Part shown: one piece after another, positions 5,335-10,889 of the stretch
Layout: each line of letters starts with the position of its first letter
How positions within the stretch are numbered: the stretch's first letter is position 1
Assembly: GCA_030045215.1 (NCBI GenBank)
Contig: JASIBJ010000600.1
Location: forward strand, 1 to 10,889
Reading direction: 5' to 3'
From: Streptosporangiaceae bacterium
Lineage (GTDB): Bacteria; Actinomycetota; Actinomycetes; Streptosporangiales; Streptosporangiaceae
Length of the DNA stretch: 10,889 nt
Made by a program: the position numbers and the translations under genes
Notes under the pieces: generated by a model
The model's input: only the letters and a program-made list of their open reading frames with translations
The model's database searches: none
What the model was told of the DNA's origin: nothing

Positions 5335-6702
5335 TCACGCATGTCTTTGCTCAGGGGAGTCCTGCCAGCGGATCGCCCTCACGGCGGGGATGGCGAGCAC
5401 GACGGCGGCGCTCACCGTGGCGTAGGCAGCGGCAAAGGCGAGCATCCTGCTCGGCCCGACGATCGCAGCGATCGAGCCGATGACCACCCACGACATCGAG
5501 CCAAGGGAATAGGACCCGGTCAGCGTGAACGAGGTGACGCGCCCGAGCATTTCGGCCGGGACCTGCTGCTGAGTGGCCGTGCTGACGTAGGTGCTGGCCA
5601 CGGCGCTGCCGATACCGCCTGCGAAGGCTCCGGCGGCCACGAAGCAGACTGCGGCGTGAATGGCGAGCATGAGCACCGGGATCGGGTACCCGAACGTGCC
5701 GATCGTGGCGACCAGCATCAGCCGGCGTGGCCGGCGGCCGACGAGCGCGAGCCCGGTCAGTACCGAGCCGGCTGCGTACGAGGCCGCGATGATCCCCCAG
5801 GCGCTCGCGCCGCCCAGGTACTGCCGGGCCAGGATCGGCCCGAGCAGCAGGTACGGGGCCCAGGTGAACAGGTTGAACAGCGCGAACTGCAGCGTCGTGA
5901 CCCAGAGCCACGTCTGCGACCGGAAGACGGCCCAGGCATCGGCGAGATCGCGCAGTGGTGACTGACGCGCCAGGCTCACGACCGGGACCACGAGCCGGGC
6001 CAGGCAACCGACGCTGACCGCGAAGCTGGCTGCGTCGCAGGCGATGACGACCGCCGGGCTAGACAGCGCAATGAGGCTTCCGGCCAAGGCTGGCCCGATA
6101 ATGCCCGAGCCGGACTGGACGACCGCGAGCAGGGCATTGGCGTCGGGCAGCTTTTCCCGCGGCGCGACCTCCGCGCGCAGCCCGCCGAGGGCCGGGGTGA
6201 AGAAGCCCTCGCCGGTGCCGAGCATCCCGGCCAGCAGCACGAAGGCCCAGATCGGCGGCCTGCCAGTGAAAAGCAGCGCCGCCAGCGTGCCTTGCACCGC
6301 CAGCCGGATCGTGTCCGTCGTCAGCATGACCGGCCGCCTCCCGACGCGATCGGCCAGCACTCCCCCGCCGAGCATGACCGCGACCTGCGGCACAACGTCC
6401 GCGGCGAGAACATAACCGAGGTCGGCAGGACCGCCCCCGCTGTCCAGCACGGCGAAGGTCAGTGCCACCGAGGCCATGGACGAGCCGAGCAGCGATGTCG
6501 AGTAACCGACGAAGAAGACCCGGAAGTTGCCCTCGGCCAGCGGCCCGAGCCGCCGGCCCAGCCAGCCCCCCCGGCCCGGCGCTCGCCGCCTCGGCGAGCC
6601 TTGGTCGGCATCGACGTTAAATGCGCGTCCGCCGCGATCGCTTTGTGAATGCAAAATTGATTTACTGCGATTATCAGACAGTTCTTTCGGAGAATCTGGC
6701 AT
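5335..6702 (-). CDS. MFS exporter, EntS/DHA3-like drug or metabolite efflux
   Basis: A predicted 455-residue inner-membrane major facilitator of the MFS_3/EntS-like group, usually proton-driven exporters of drugs, siderophores or metabolites. The core starts near RLGPLAEGNFRVFF (51-64). The signature loop between TM2 and TM3 is clear: GGGVLADRVGRRPVML (112-127), and about twelve hydrophobic spans follow to residue 440. The sequence MLGRVTSF (385-392) is typical of the group. The 5' end is doubtful: the first 29 codons have only 10 G/C third positions, are hydrophilic and AT-rich, and ATG 6702 has no good SD; a TTG at 6654 is the only other in-frame start before the core. A G7 run at 6572-6566 lies just before the core. 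One extra G there would join the frame of ATG 6611 to the transporter, giving a shorter, more usual N-terminus. It is first in the likely operon with the amidohydrolase and aldo/keto reductase and may export their substrate or product. Confidence 0.88.
   Translation of the reverse strand: MPDSPKELSDNRSKSILHSQSDRGGRAFNVDADQGSPRRRAPGRGGWLGRRLGPLAEGNFRVFFVGYSTSLLGSSMASVALTFAVLDSGGGPADLGYVLAADVVPQVAVMLGGGVLADRVGRRPVMLTTDTIRLAVQGTLAALLFTGRPPIWAFVLLAGMLGTGEGFFTPALGGLRAEVAPREKLPDANALLAVVQSGSGIIGPALAGSLIALSSPAVVIACDAASFAVSVGCLARLVVPVVSLARQSPLRDLADAWAVFRSQTWLWVTTLQFALFNLFTWAPYLLLGPILARQYLGGASAWGIIAASYAAGSVLTGLALVGRRPRRLMLVATIGTFGYPIPVLMLAIHAAVCFVAAGAFAGGIGSAVASTYVSTATQQQVPAEMLGRVTSFTLTGSYSLGSMSWVVIGSIAAIVGPSRMLAFAAAYATVSAAVVLAIPAVRAIRWQDSPEQRHA
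6581..6599 (-). other. Strong hairpin in the 5' part of the MFS gene
   Basis: A perfect 8-bp inverted repeat, gctcgccg/cggcgagc, with a 3-nt loop, lies in the doubtful N-terminal stretch of the exporter gene, followed 8 nt further along the transcript by the G7 run. It may be an mRNA structure affecting translation, and it is the kind of place where sequencing indels arise. Confidence 0.45.
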
Positions 6703-6798
6703 GAACTCAGAATGCCATCTGAATTATTCGCCGAGCAACGTCGATTAGTTCTATAGTCTGGCGAACCACCAGTACAGCGCATCGTTGTCGCAGTAAAT
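6660..6798. repeat. 11-bp inverted repeat pair in the divergent region
   Basis: atttactgcga at 6660-6670 recurs as its exact reverse complement, tcgcagtaaat, at 6788-6798, with 117 bp between. The right copy continues into a quasi-palindrome, cagtaaattgctg (6791-6803), with 10 of 13 positions symmetric. The pair could be two binding sites for one regulator acting on both divergent genes, or traces of a mobile-element border. Confidence 0.4.
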
Positions 6799-6862
6799 TG
6801 CTGAATGGCGTTCCTCTAGATGGCGCGCTAGCATGAAAGAGAGTCGCGAAGGGAATGCACCG
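6703..6862. promoter_or_regulatory. AT-rich divergent intergenic region with probable promoters
   Basis: This stretch separates the 5' ends of the MFS gene and the recombinase remnant and, with 6600-6702, is far richer in A/T than its surroundings (6601-6840 is about 48% GC by hand count). A symmetric ctatag core at 6751-6756 gives TATAGT on the plus strand and TATAGA on the minus strand as possible -10 boxes; I found no matching -35 at standard spacing on either strand. The SD for the plus-strand gene is GAAGGGA (6848-6854). No ORF here looks coding. Confidence 0.45.
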
Positions 6863-7765
6863 ATGAATGTCCTGTGCAAGGTCAACATCGTGCCGGTTGA
6901 GTACGCCGTTGCTGTGGACCGCTACCTGGCCGAATCCGATCTGGCTACGCCCTCCCGACGCGTCTACCGGATCTCATTGACGAGCTGGAGCTGGGCGCTC
7001 GTCGGCTCTCCGCCGCCCGAAGGCGTCAGCCGCCGGAACGCGAGCCCGCCGGTCGTCCCCCTCGCCTTGCTCGACGATCCGAGCACCCGGCCCCGGCTCG
7101 CCGCCGCCGTGGCCCGCCGCCGCCAGGAGGCTGGCCAGCGCACGGTCAACAGGGAACTGTCAGCGCTGCGCAGCGCCATCGCGTGGTGGCAGTTCCAGGA
7201 CTGGGTGCGTACCGATCCCACCCTCGGCCTACGGCAGCCGGCCGGCCCGCTCACATCCCGGCCGCCGCTGAGCAATGCCGAGATCGCGGCGCTATTCCGG
7301 CTTCCCGCCGGGCTACGTGACCAGACCTTCTGGCACGTGCTGCGCGACAGCGGCGCCTCGGCAGAAACGGTCCTGGCGCTGAACGCGGGCATGGTCGACG
7401 GCCGAAGCCGGCGCGCCAGGACGGCCGACGCCGAGCCCGTCACGTGGTCCGCGGGCACCTGGCAGCTGCTGGGCTGGCTGCTGGCCGGGCGGCGCGACGG
7501 GCCAGTGTTCCTGACCGACCGCCGGGCGCCCGTCGGGACGAGCGCCAGCGACGTGTGCCCGCTGACCGGCCGCGGCCGGATGTCCTACCGCCGCGCTGCG
7601 GAGATCTTCACCCACCAAACGCGGCCGCTTGACCCGGCCGGGCGCGGCTGGATGCTGCACCAGTTGCGCGGCCACTCAGCTCTCCAGGCCAGACCCGAGC
7701 CAGCTACAGGCCAGACCCGGGCCAGCTACAGGCCGGAGCCCGCCGCTAGCTCAAACACGGTATAG
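6863..7765 (+). pseudogene. Truncated tyrosine recombinase (phage-integrase family) remnant
   Basis: A 300-codon frame related to actinobacterial tyrosine site-specific recombinases. The N-terminal core-binding domain is recognisable (VDRYLAESDLATPSRRVYR, 18-36; TVNRELSALRSAIAWW, 94-109). The catalytic domain follows: a helix where relatives have an Arg (usual form AARAEEVLAL) reads SGASAETVLAL, so catalytic Arg I is Ser166; CPLTGRGRMSYRRAAEIF (232-249) is conserved; and HxxR is present as LHQLR (265-269) but followed by an extra Gly. Just after HSAL the similarity ends in 22-bp repeats, so the segment carrying the GHxS-like motif and nucleophilic Tyr is missing. Tyr289 comes from repeat DNA and is too close to the HxxR Arg to serve. 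Loops are also shorter than I expect for the family. I chose ATG 6863 for its SD (GAAGGGA, 8-nt spacer); ATG 6833 has none. The frame remains open, so a short protein may be made, but recombination is very unlikely. Its tail overlaps the convergent gene by 40 bp. Confidence 0.75.
7687..7752. repeat. Two 22-bp tandem direct repeats plus a degenerate third copy
   Basis: Units at 7687-7708 and 7709-7730 differ at a single base (gacccgagcc versus gacccgggcc). A third unit at 7731-7752 starts with ggcc but is otherwise diverged. As 22 is not a multiple of three, each copy shifts the reading frame. The repeats form the end of the recombinase remnant and contain the stop codon of the convergent conserved gene (7728-7726). 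They probably arose by slippage or by rejoining after loss of the recombinase 3' end. Confidence 0.8.
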
Positions 7766-8457
7766 GGCCGGCTCGGTCCGACTTCCTCGGTCGTCACCAC
7801 CGCGTCGGCCGGCGCCTCCCGCCGGATCCTCGCGGCGAACTCCTCCGCCTGATCGGCGTTGTTCGCCCCGACGACCAGGAATCGCCACCGGCGCACGACC
7901 GAGTAGTTCTCGGCCGCCAGCCGTGCCGCCAGCGCAACGGCCTCGTGATGCCGGGGTACCTGCACCCGGACCTCGAACAAAGCGACGCCCGACTTCAGCG
8001 ACTCGGCGGTCTCCTCGGCGTCCAGTGAGCTCCGCTCGGCGGCGACCTCAGCGGCCGTTTCCGGCAGTGGCGCGTCGGCGGGCTCCCATTCCTCAGCGAC
8101 CGGATGCCAGCGCTCGATCGTGTAGTCCGCCTCTATGCCATGGCTGGCGAGCACCTCGCTGACCGACTGGCGCGCGGTGTCCGCGGCGTCCCTGGTGTGG
8201 GTGTACAGGTACAGATCGTCGCCGCCGTCAGTGCCGACGACCACGCGGCCGCCGAGTTGCTCATGCACCTCGCGCTCGACCGTGTGGGTACTGAGCGACG
8301 CCGCCGCGTGCCCGGCCCGCCCGGCCTCGTGCAGCCCGACCGTCACTCGCCAGTCGTTGCTGTCTGTTTGCGTCCCGCCGCCTGCGGCGCTCTCGTCGGT
8401 CACGGGCGTGACTCTACCGTGCCGGTCCCTCGGCCCGGTGACGACGGTCTCGGACAT
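7726..8457 (-). CDS. Conserved hypothetical protein with two similar alpha/beta halves
   Basis: A 243-residue acidic, soluble protein resembling conserved hypothetical proteins of actinomycetes; function unknown. Residues 1-35 look disordered. The first half (36-119) starts DWRVTV and runs through RVVVGTDGGDDLYLYT, a helix of about residues 88-106, and ADYTIERWHP. After an Ala/Glu-rich linker (120-157) the second half (158-227) repeats the layout: LFEVRVQVP, a helix HHEAVALAARLAAE, RRWRFLVVGANN, helix ADQAEEFAARIRRE, and a final strand. This suggests two ferredoxin-like units from an old duplication; that is inference. There is no signal peptide, membrane span, or catalytic or metal motif. 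The ATG at 8457 has a weak, close SD (AGGA); a GTG at 8403 is an alternative that would keep both halves. It lies 40 bp downstream of the S9/beta-lactamase gene on the same strand with a hairpin between. Its stop lies in the 22-bp repeats, so its last dozen residues may be altered. Confidence 0.8.
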   Translation of the reverse strand: MSETVVTGPRDRHGRVTPVTDESAAGGGTQTDSNDWRVTVGLHEAGRAGHAAASLSTHTVEREVHEQLGGRVVVGTDGGDDLYLYTHTRDAADTARQSVSEVLASHGIEADYTIERWHPVAEEWEPADAPLPETAAEVAAERSSLDAEETAESLKSGVALFEVRVQVPRHHEAVALAARLAAENYSVVRRWRFLVVGANNADQAEEFAARIRREAPADAVVTTEEVGPSRPYTVFELAAGSGL

Positions 8458-8470
8458 GTCCTGGCGTCTC

Positions 8471-8493
8471 GGCGACGAGCGCTGCTCGTCGTC
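8471..8493 (-). terminator. Hairpin just after the S9/beta-lactamase gene, possible terminator
   Basis: A perfect 8-bp inverted repeat, cgacgagc/gctcgtcg, with a 3-nt loop (8473-8491), extendable by a G-U and a G-C pair, begins 4 nt after the stop codon of the fusion gene. No U-tract follows. It either ends that transcript or stabilises its 3' end, and lies 13 nt from the start of the next gene, so it could also affect that gene's translation. Confidence 0.5.
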
Positions 8494-8497
8494 CGGC

Positions 8498-10889
8498 TCA
8501 GCTCACCTTCGGAGTGGCGCGCGCGGCGTAGTGCAGGTACTTCGCGCCGGTCGCCAACTCGTAGAACGTCACCGGGGTCCAGGTCAGCGACAGGGGCTCC
8601 CTGACGACGAAGAGATCGGGCCCGACCGGCACCATCGCGTATTCCTGGGTGGGCTCGGGTGTCAGCTCGGCCAGCGGTCCGGTGACCGTGGTCCGCAGAA
8701 CCGGGCCGTCTCCGGAGATCAATACCTCCAGGCGGGCGCCCGCCCGTTCGTAGACGCCCGCGTGCGGCCGGGCGTTCACCTGCACCGGAGTCGCCGGAGG
8801 GCTCAGGGGCAGGGGCATCTCAACGTCGGCGAGGTCGGCGAACATCTCGCGGTAGAGGTCTTGGTACAGGTCCCTGGTGGCGCCGCCGTTGGTCAGCAGC
8901 GTCACCGCGAGACCTTCGTCAGGAAGCAACCGCAGGAAGGCTGACTGGCCGATCGTGTTGCCGTCGTGCCCGATCAGCCGGCGCCCGTCCCAGCCGAACC
9001 GGCTCCAGCCGAGGCCCCAGGAGTCGCCCAGTGCGTGCTTATCCGGCAGGTCGGCATGAACGTCGGACATCGCGGCCGCGCTGGCCTCGCCCAGCAGCCG
9101 GGTGCCGTCGGGTGCAAGTCCGCCGGTCAGGTGCAGCCGCGCGAACCCCAGCACGTCGGCAACGGTCGAGCAGATGATGCCCGCCGGACCCAGCGATCGC
9201 GGCAAGCTCCAGACCGGCGCCCTGGCCGGCTCGCCGGCACCCTCGGTCACGTGCCCGACCGCGGCCCGGTACATGAGCGCTTCCTCAGGCAGCGTCACCG
9301 TGTGCTCAAGGCCGAGCGGGCCGAAAATCCGCTCACGCATGGCCTTGTCCCACGTGCCGCCGGTCAGCTTCTCGATGACCCGGCCCGCCAGGGCGAAGCC
9401 CGAATTGCAGTATGACCACGTCGCGCCGAGCGGGTGGTTCTGCGCGACCTCGGCCAGCCGGGCCACGTACTTCTCGACGCAGTCGTCGCCGCGGCCGGTA
9501 TCGGCGAAGACGTCACCGTCGATCCCGCTGGTGTGCGTCAGGAGGTGCCGCATCGTCACCTGCTTGGTGACGTTTGGGTCGGCGAGCCGCAGCTCGGGCA
9601 GCACGTCGGCGATAGGCGCGTCAAGATCGAGCAGCCCCTCATCGACCAGCTGCATGACGACGGTCGCGGTCCAGACCTTGGAGATCGAGCCGATCTGGAA
9701 CAGCGAGTCGGCGGTCGCCTCGACGCCGGTGTCCTTGTTCAGCACGCCATAGGCCAGCTCGACCAGCTCATCCTCCCGGCCGGGCCTGACCCGCAGGATG
9801 CCGAGCGCCGCTCCGGGGACTCGGTGCTTGCTGGCCAGCGCGGCCAGCCGGCGCTGCCAGTGGGCGGCATCGACGCCGGGGCGCCGCGGGCCCGCGGAGT
9901 CGCCCGCGTACTGCTCCATCCAGTCCACCACGCGCCGGTTGACATCGATGCGATGCGACGGCTTGCCGTTGAGGATGAACAGGTGCGACGCATCCGGGTA
10001 GAGCACCAGTTTGGTGGGCACGCCGCGCTCGTACAGCGCGGTGTGCCACTGCTCGGCCTGGCCGATCGGGCAGCGAACGTCCGCGGTCCCGTGCAGGATC
10101 AGCGTCGGCGTCCGCACGTCCGTAACCCGGGCCATGGGTGACATGGCCGCGTAGGCCGCCTGCCTGGCCCACGGTTCGCCGCCGAGTTCCAACTCGCTGA
10201 GGTGATGCCCGGCATCCGAGGTGCCGGCCATGCTGACCAGGTCACTGACCACGCCGCCCGCCACCGCGGCCGCGAACCGGTCGTCGCGGCTGGTGAGATA
10301 GCAGGTCATGAAGCCGCCGTAGCTGTAGCCCGTCACGGCCAGCCGTCCGGGGTCGGCCAGCCCTTGCGCCACCAGCTCATCGATCGGCTCGAGGAAGTCC
10401 CTGGCGTCGGCCTGGCCCCATGCGCCGAGTGCGGCGTTGAAGAAGCGTTCGCCGTACCCGTCGCTGGCCCGCGGGTTGATCAGCAGGACGGCCCAGCCAC
10501 GGGCGGCAAGCTCCTGGTGGTAGACGTGCACAGGATCGGCCGCCCCATTCCATGCGTTGTGGGGTCCGCCATGAATGTCCAGCAGCAGGGGCTGCGGACT
10601 CTCCGCGGCCGGATCGCGGAGCAGCCAGCCTTGCACGGCCGTGCCATCGGAGATCATGAACTGGCGCTCCTCGCGCGTGTAGAACTCGATGCCATCCAGG
10701 CTCGCGCCGTGGCTGGTGCGGACGGTCTCGTCGCCCGTGCCCAGGTCGACTGTGACGATCTCGCCGAACGACGTGGGCGTGGCCAGCACGACGGCCAGCC
10801 TGTCTCCTGCGACCGACATGCCCGCGACGACGCGACCGGCTCCGGTGACCACAGGCCGCGGCGGCCGGTCCTTCGTCACCGCGTACGCG
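8498..10889 (-). CDS. S9 prolyl-oligopeptidase / class-C beta-lactamase-type serine hydrolase fusion, 5' end outside window
   Basis: One frame joins two unrelated serine hydrolases. Residues are numbered from the GTG at 10879, but the frame stays open to the right edge, and only about 75 residues, the end of what should be an S9 propeller, precede the peptidase domain, so the true start is beyond the window. The S9 domain (about 75-325) has DIHGGPHNAW (101-110), nucleophile Ser186 in GYSYGGF, Asp267 in HGTADVRCP and His299 in DASHLF: a complete prolyl-oligopeptidase/acylaminoacyl-peptidase triad. After a linker with PRRP comes a class-C beta-lactamase/D-aminopeptidase domain (about 338-680) with SxxK at 398-401 (GSISK), YxN at 490-492 (YCN) and HDG at 638-640 in place of KTG. 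A C-terminal domain (about 700-793) resembles the beta-barrel found after such domains. No signal peptide is visible in this part. Likely activities are peptide or ester hydrolysis; substrate unknown. The next gene follows after 40 bp on the same strand. Confidence 0.9.
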   Translation of the reverse strand, partial: AYAVTKDRPPRPVVTGAGRVVAGMSVAGDRLAVVLATPTSFGEIVTVDLGTGDETVRTSHGASLDGIEFYTREERQFMISDGTAVQGWLLRDPAAESPQPLLLDIHGGPHNAWNGAADPVHVYHQELAARGWAVLLINPRASDGYGERFFNAALGAWGQADARDFLEPIDELVAQGLADPGRLAVTGYSYGGFMTCYLTSRDDRFAAAVAGGVVSDLVSMAGTSDAGHHLSELELGGEPWARQAAYAAMSPMARVTDVRTPTLILHGTADVRCPIGQAEQWHTALYERGVPTKLVLYPDASHLFILNGKPSHRIDVNRRVVDWMEQYAGDSAGPRRPGVDAAHWQRRLAALASKHRVPGAALGILRVRPGREDELVELAYGVLNKDTGVEATADSLFQIGSISKVWTATVVMQLVDEGLLDLDAPIADVLPELRLADPNVTKQVTMRHLLTHTSGIDGDVFADTGRGDDCVEKYVARLAEVAQNHPLGATWSYCNSGFALAGRVIEKLTGGTWDKAMRERIFGPLGLEHTVTLPEEALMYRAAVGHVTEGAGEPARAPVWSLPRSLGPAGIICSTVADVLGFARLHLTGGLAPDGTRLLGEASAAAMSDVHADLPDKHALGDSWGLGWSRFGWDGRRLIGHDGNTIGQSAFLRLLPDEGLAVTLLTNGGATRDLYQDLYREMFADLADVEMPLPLSPPATPVQVNARPHAGVYERAGARLEVLISGDGPVLRTTVTGPLAELTPEPTQEYAMVPVGPDLFVVREPLSLTWTPVTFYELATGAKYLHYAARATPKVS

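Noticed and set aside
3468..5483. A 671-codon plus-strand frame lying over the amidohydrolase gene
   Set aside because: It is antisense to a gene with all family motifs. Its residues are the Arg/Val/Asp/Gly-rich pattern produced opposite high-GC coding DNA, and it matches no family.
6751..6757. Definite sigma70-type promoter using TATAGT or TATAGA
   Set aside because: The -10-like box is good, but no acceptable -35 hexamer was found at 16-18 bp on either strand, so it is only mentioned in the region entry.
7687..7752. The 22-bp repeats as attachment sites or a CRISPR array
   Set aside because: The units abut without spacers, and the adjacent recombinase is inactive by sequence; slippage or a deletion scar explains them better.
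7719..7765. Tyr289 of the recombinase remnant as the catalytic Tyr
   Set aside because: It is encoded by the repeat DNA, lies only 20 residues after the HxxR Arg where about 30 are usual, and lacks the surrounding motif.

Overview
This 10.9-kb window comes from a high-GC actinobacterial chromosome. GC is about 70% across most of it, third codon positions are strongly G/C, GTG starts occur, and Shine-Dalgarno (SD) sequences are present but often weak. The families seen (YVTN beta-propeller, EntS-like MFS exporter, YtcJ-like amidohydrolase, S9 peptidase, a degenerate actinobacterial tyrosine recombinase) fit a large-genome soil actinomycete. The sequence does not support a genus. No rRNA, tRNA, CRISPR array or insertion sequence was recognised.

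Layout, left to right. Positions 1-321 hold no complete gene; a minus-strand gene may begin near 91 and run off the left edge, and small dyads lie between it and the first clear gene. A chloroperoxidase-type alpha/beta hydrolase (322-1152, +) converges on a secreted eight-repeat YVTN propeller protein (1233-2447, -), and a 14-bp inverted repeat between their 3' ends probably ends both transcripts. Three minus-strand genes follow, arranged like an operon transcribed leftward: an MFS exporter (6702-5335), an amidohydrolase (5264-3549) and an aldo/keto reductase (3535-2543). The propeller gene lies 95 bp downstream of the last one, behind a hairpin. A palindromic operator-like site sits directly over the amidohydrolase ribosome-binding region, so that gene may also be controlled on its own.

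A conspicuously AT-rich patch (about 6640-6730, 34 G/C in 90 bases by hand count) separates the MFS gene from a plus-strand tyrosine recombinase remnant (6863-7765). The remnant lacks the first catalytic Arg and the Tyr-bearing C-terminus. It ends inside two 22-bp tandem repeats that overlap the 3' end of a convergent conserved hypothetical gene (8457-7726, -) with two similar halves. Upstream of that gene, 40 bp away, is the 3' part of a large minus-strand gene (10889-8498) joining an S9 prolyl-oligopeptidase domain to a class-C beta-lactamase-type serine hydrolase domain, each with an intact catalytic motif set. Its 5' end lies beyond the right edge.

I see no convincing new multi-gene defence or mobile system. 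The best points for a second look are the S9/beta-lactamase fusion, the operator-like palindrome at 5277-5294, the eroded recombinase with its repeats, the uncertain 5' end of the MFS gene beside a G7 tract, and the His-to-Ala replacement in the aldo/keto reductase.
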